Assembly: GCA_020026275.1 (NCBI GenBank)
Contig: JAHHQQ010000033.1
Location: 1-16,426 of the forward strand
DNA length: 16,426 bases
DNA from: Bacteroidales bacterium
GTDB lineage: Bacteria > Bacteroidota > Bacteroidia > Bacteroidales > UBA932
Reading direction: 5' to 3'
Positions 14,649 through 16,426 of the stretch are shown here, in pieces. The position numbers and the translations under genes are program-made. How positions within the stretch are numbered: position 1 is the stretch's first letter; each line of letters begins with the position of its first letter. The notes beneath the pieces are model-generated. The model searched no databases. It saw nothing but the letters and a program-made list of their open reading frames with translations, and was not told the origin of the DNA.

Positions 14649-16304
14649 ATGAAGACTTTATTTAAAGGGATCAAATCAGTTCGTGAGAACTATGTGGATA
14701 CTCTAGCAAAGTTATATGAGTATTCAACGACATTTTTTCATAAGAATGTCCATTCCAAAGTAGTGGATGGCAAAGGGGGCTATACCTATGCCGAGTTCAA
14801 GAAAAAATGTGACAGTCTATCCAAGAGAATGACTCAGTTCGGTGTCAGCTCTGGTGATAAAGTGGCAATTCTTTCTCCTAATATGCCCAATTGGTCAGTG
14901 GCTTTTTTCAGTGCTGTGTCTTTCGGTCGAGTTTCCATTCCCATCCTTCCTGACTGTTCAGAGAATGAGGTGACCAATATTTTGAACCATTCTGAGAGCA
15001 AGGTGCTTTTTGTGTCCAAGAAACTGCTCTGCAATGTGAGCCAGGCTTGTATGGACAAGATGACCTTGGTCTATGACATTGACACTTTGGAGGAAATCAA
15101 GGTGGACAGTTCCAAGTTCAGATGCGACGGCAAGGTGTTCCTGCCGATGCCGGACGACATCGCCTCGATCCTCTACACTTCTGGGACAACAGGAAATGCG
15201 AAAGGGGTGGTTCTGAGTCATCGGAATTTTATTTCCTGTGTCCATTCTTGCTGCAATACGTTCCGTGCTTACGAGAAAGACCGGTGGTTGTCCATCCTTC
15301 CGATGGCTCATACGCTGGAATTGACTCTGGGTTGCCTCTATCCGATGTATGTGGGTGCTACAGTCAGCTATCTTTCCAAACCGCCGGTACCGTCTCGTCT
15401 GATGAAGGCGATGCAGGAGGTGAAGCCGACCATTCTTCTTTCTGTACCGTTGATCATTGAGAAGATTTATCGTAATTCTGTGTTGCCTACTATCAAGAAG
15501 AGTCGTGTACTTTCTTGGATGAACAAGCATATGAATGGGCTGATGTGCCGTGTCATTGGTTTGAAATTGAGAAAGTCCTTTGGTGGCAAACTCCGTTTTT
15601 TTGGAATCGGGGGCGCCAAATTGGATCCGGAGGTGGAAGCATTCCTTTTGAAGTCGGGTTTCCCTTATGCGGTCGGCTATGGCTTGACAGAAACTGCCCC
15701 GCTTTTGAGTTACAGCTTAGGAAAATACAGGGCGGTGGGTTCTATTGGAAGGCCGATCAAAGGTGTGGAACTGAAACTTTACAATGTCAATCCGGAAACT
15801 GGAGAAGGGGAGATTGTGGCGAAGGGTGACAATGTCATGTTGGGCTATTACAAAGATCCTGAAAGGACGTTGGCTGCCTTTACTGAGGATGGTTGGTTCC
15901 GTACCAATGATTTGGCCTGTATGGATGCAGAAGGGAAGTTTTTCATCAAAGGGCGTTTGAGCAATATGATTTTGGGCGCATCTGGGGAAAATATCTATCC
16001 GGAGGAGATTGAGAATGTCATCAACGGGATTGAAGAAGTCAACGAATCTGTGGTTCTTCAGCGTGGGGGCCAGCTGGTGGCTCTGGTCAATTTCAATGAA
16101 GATGTGATTGATTGGAATTATGCGACTGAAAATGAGGTGTTGGCAAGGGTGGAGAGTCATAAGGAGAAGATTCTTGCCATTGTTAACCGAAGTGTCAGCA
16201 AAGCCGCGAGAATCAGCCGGGTTGAAGTGCTGAAGGAGCCGTTTGAGAAGACAGCGACCAAAAAAATCCGCCGTTTCAAGTATGCAGACATCAAGGGTTT
16301 GTAA
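14649..16304 (+). CDS. Long-chain fatty acid-CoA ligase-like AMP-binding protein
   Basis: A 551-residue member of the adenylate-forming superfamily. It activates a carboxylic acid, most likely a medium- or long-chain fatty acid, with ATP and transfers it to CoA for lipid synthesis or recycling. Visible motifs are the ATP loop YTSGTTGNAKGVVLSHRNF (about 175-193), the adenine motif GYGLTETAPLL (about 342-352), GWFRTNDLACMD (about 414-425), the hinge and C-domain opener GRLSNMILGASGENIYPEEI (about 436-455), and the C-terminal catalytic lysine region KTATKKIRRFK, with K538 or K539. Earlier in-frame codons from 14601 lie inside the promoter, so the ATG at 14649 is preferred. It is transcribed alone from an excellent promoter, with four 20-bp repeats just upstream that may bind a regulator. 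Acyl-CoA ligase activity is likely; acyl-ACP ligase or another acid substrate is the alternative. Confidence 0.93.
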   Translation: MKTLFKGIKSVRENYVDTLAKLYEYSTTFFHKNVHSKVVDGKGGYTYAEFKKKCDSLSKRMTQFGVSSGDKVAILSPNMPNWSVAFFSAVSFGRVSIPILPDCSENEVTNILNHSESKVLFVSKKLLCNVSQACMDKMTLVYDIDTLEEIKVDSSKFRCDGKVFLPMPDDIASILYTSGTTGNAKGVVLSHRNFISCVHSCCNTFRAYEKDRWLSILPMAHTLELTLGCLYPMYVGATVSYLSKPPVPSRLMKAMQEVKPTILLSVPLIIEKIYRNSVLPTIKKSRVLSWMNKHMNGLMCRVIGLKLRKSFGGKLRFFGIGGAKLDPEVEAFLLKSGFPYAVGYGLTETAPLLSYSLGKYRAVGSIGRPIKGVELKLYNVNPETGEGEIVAKGDNVMLGYYKDPERTLAAFTEDGWFRTNDLACMDAEGKFFIKGRLSNMILGASGENIYPEEIENVINGIEEVNESVVLQRGGQLVALVNFNEDVIDWNYATENEVLARVESHKEKILAIVNRSVSKAARISRVEVLKEPFEKTATKKIRRFKYADIKGL

Positions 16305-16426
16305 GTTGGCAGATAGAGGTTTCCTGTGTTTGTCCGAGAGGAGTTTGACCAATATGTCGGAGTCTGTTCGAATTGTTGTAGAGAGAAAACACATATAAGT
16401 ATGATTTTCCAACACAGGGGCTGTGG

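Noticed and set aside
13694..14674. 326-codon frame on the - strand opposite the metalloprotease
   Set aside because: It is the antisense shadow of a gene with intact HExxH and NDG motifs and membrane segments, and its own translation shows no domain pattern.
15717..16415. 232-codon frame on the - strand opposite the acyl-CoA synthetase
   Set aside because: Antisense shadow of the well-conserved C-terminal half of the ligase; no domain pattern or start signal.
16323..16418. 8-bp inverted repeat CCTGTGTT / AACACAGG flanking the last 100 bases
   Set aside because: Only 8 bp, arms separated by 80 bases, no flanking duplication or gene inside; compatible with chance.

Overview
The window looks like a chromosomal segment of a member of the Bacteroidales (phylum Bacteroidota). 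The evidence is several promoters with the Bacteroides-type -7 element TAnnTTTG, the absence of strong Shine-Dalgarno sequences, lipoproteins with an acidic stretch after the lipobox cysteine, a fimbrillin-like/FN3 surface lipoprotein, and a flavodoxin-DUF2023 pair. The genus cannot be fixed from the sequence alone.

Positions 1 to about 7.2 kb look like a small defence or accessory island. It opens with the 3' part of a C5-cytosine DNA methyltransferase (1-675, +), cut by the window edge. This converges on a long AIPR-family gene (747-2762, -) across a shared bidirectional terminator (681-713). Just upstream of the AIPR gene is a 31-codon relic of the N-terminus of an HNH restriction endonuclease (2828-2923, -), so the locus resembles a restriction-modification-like system with a decayed or displaced nuclease. 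A HigB/HigA-type toxin-antitoxin pair follows (3247-3859, +), then a small exported calycin-like protein (3991-4440, +). Convergent with that is a 923-residue SF1 helicase fused to a DUF2726-type PD-(D/E)XK-like domain (4446-7217, -), a plausible single-gene defence or repair effector.

Positions 7.4 to 12.1 kb carry cell-envelope genes. A clear promoter drives a 49-residue peptide gene (7561-7710) and, 15 bases later, a 724-residue multidomain surface lipoprotein (7726-9900) that ends at a strong terminator (9926-9958). Behind the terminator is a decayed partial copy of the calycin-like gene, about 82 % identical without gaps over 72 bases. Next come an endonuclease/exonuclease/phosphatase-family lipoprotein (10278-11312) and a membrane-anchored protein of unknown function (11467-11955).

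Positions 12.2 to 16.4 kb look like core genome. A long-chain flavodoxin and its conserved partner DUF2023 form an operon closed by a terminator (13229-13262). An M50-like membrane metalloprotease with a helical C-terminal region follows (13331-14476). Four imperfect 20-bp tandem units (14484-14564) and a textbook TTG-N19-TAnnTTTG promoter then precede a long-chain acyl-CoA synthetase-like gene (14649-16304). The last 120 bases show no gene I can support. I saw no tRNA, rRNA, CRISPR array or intact insertion sequence.
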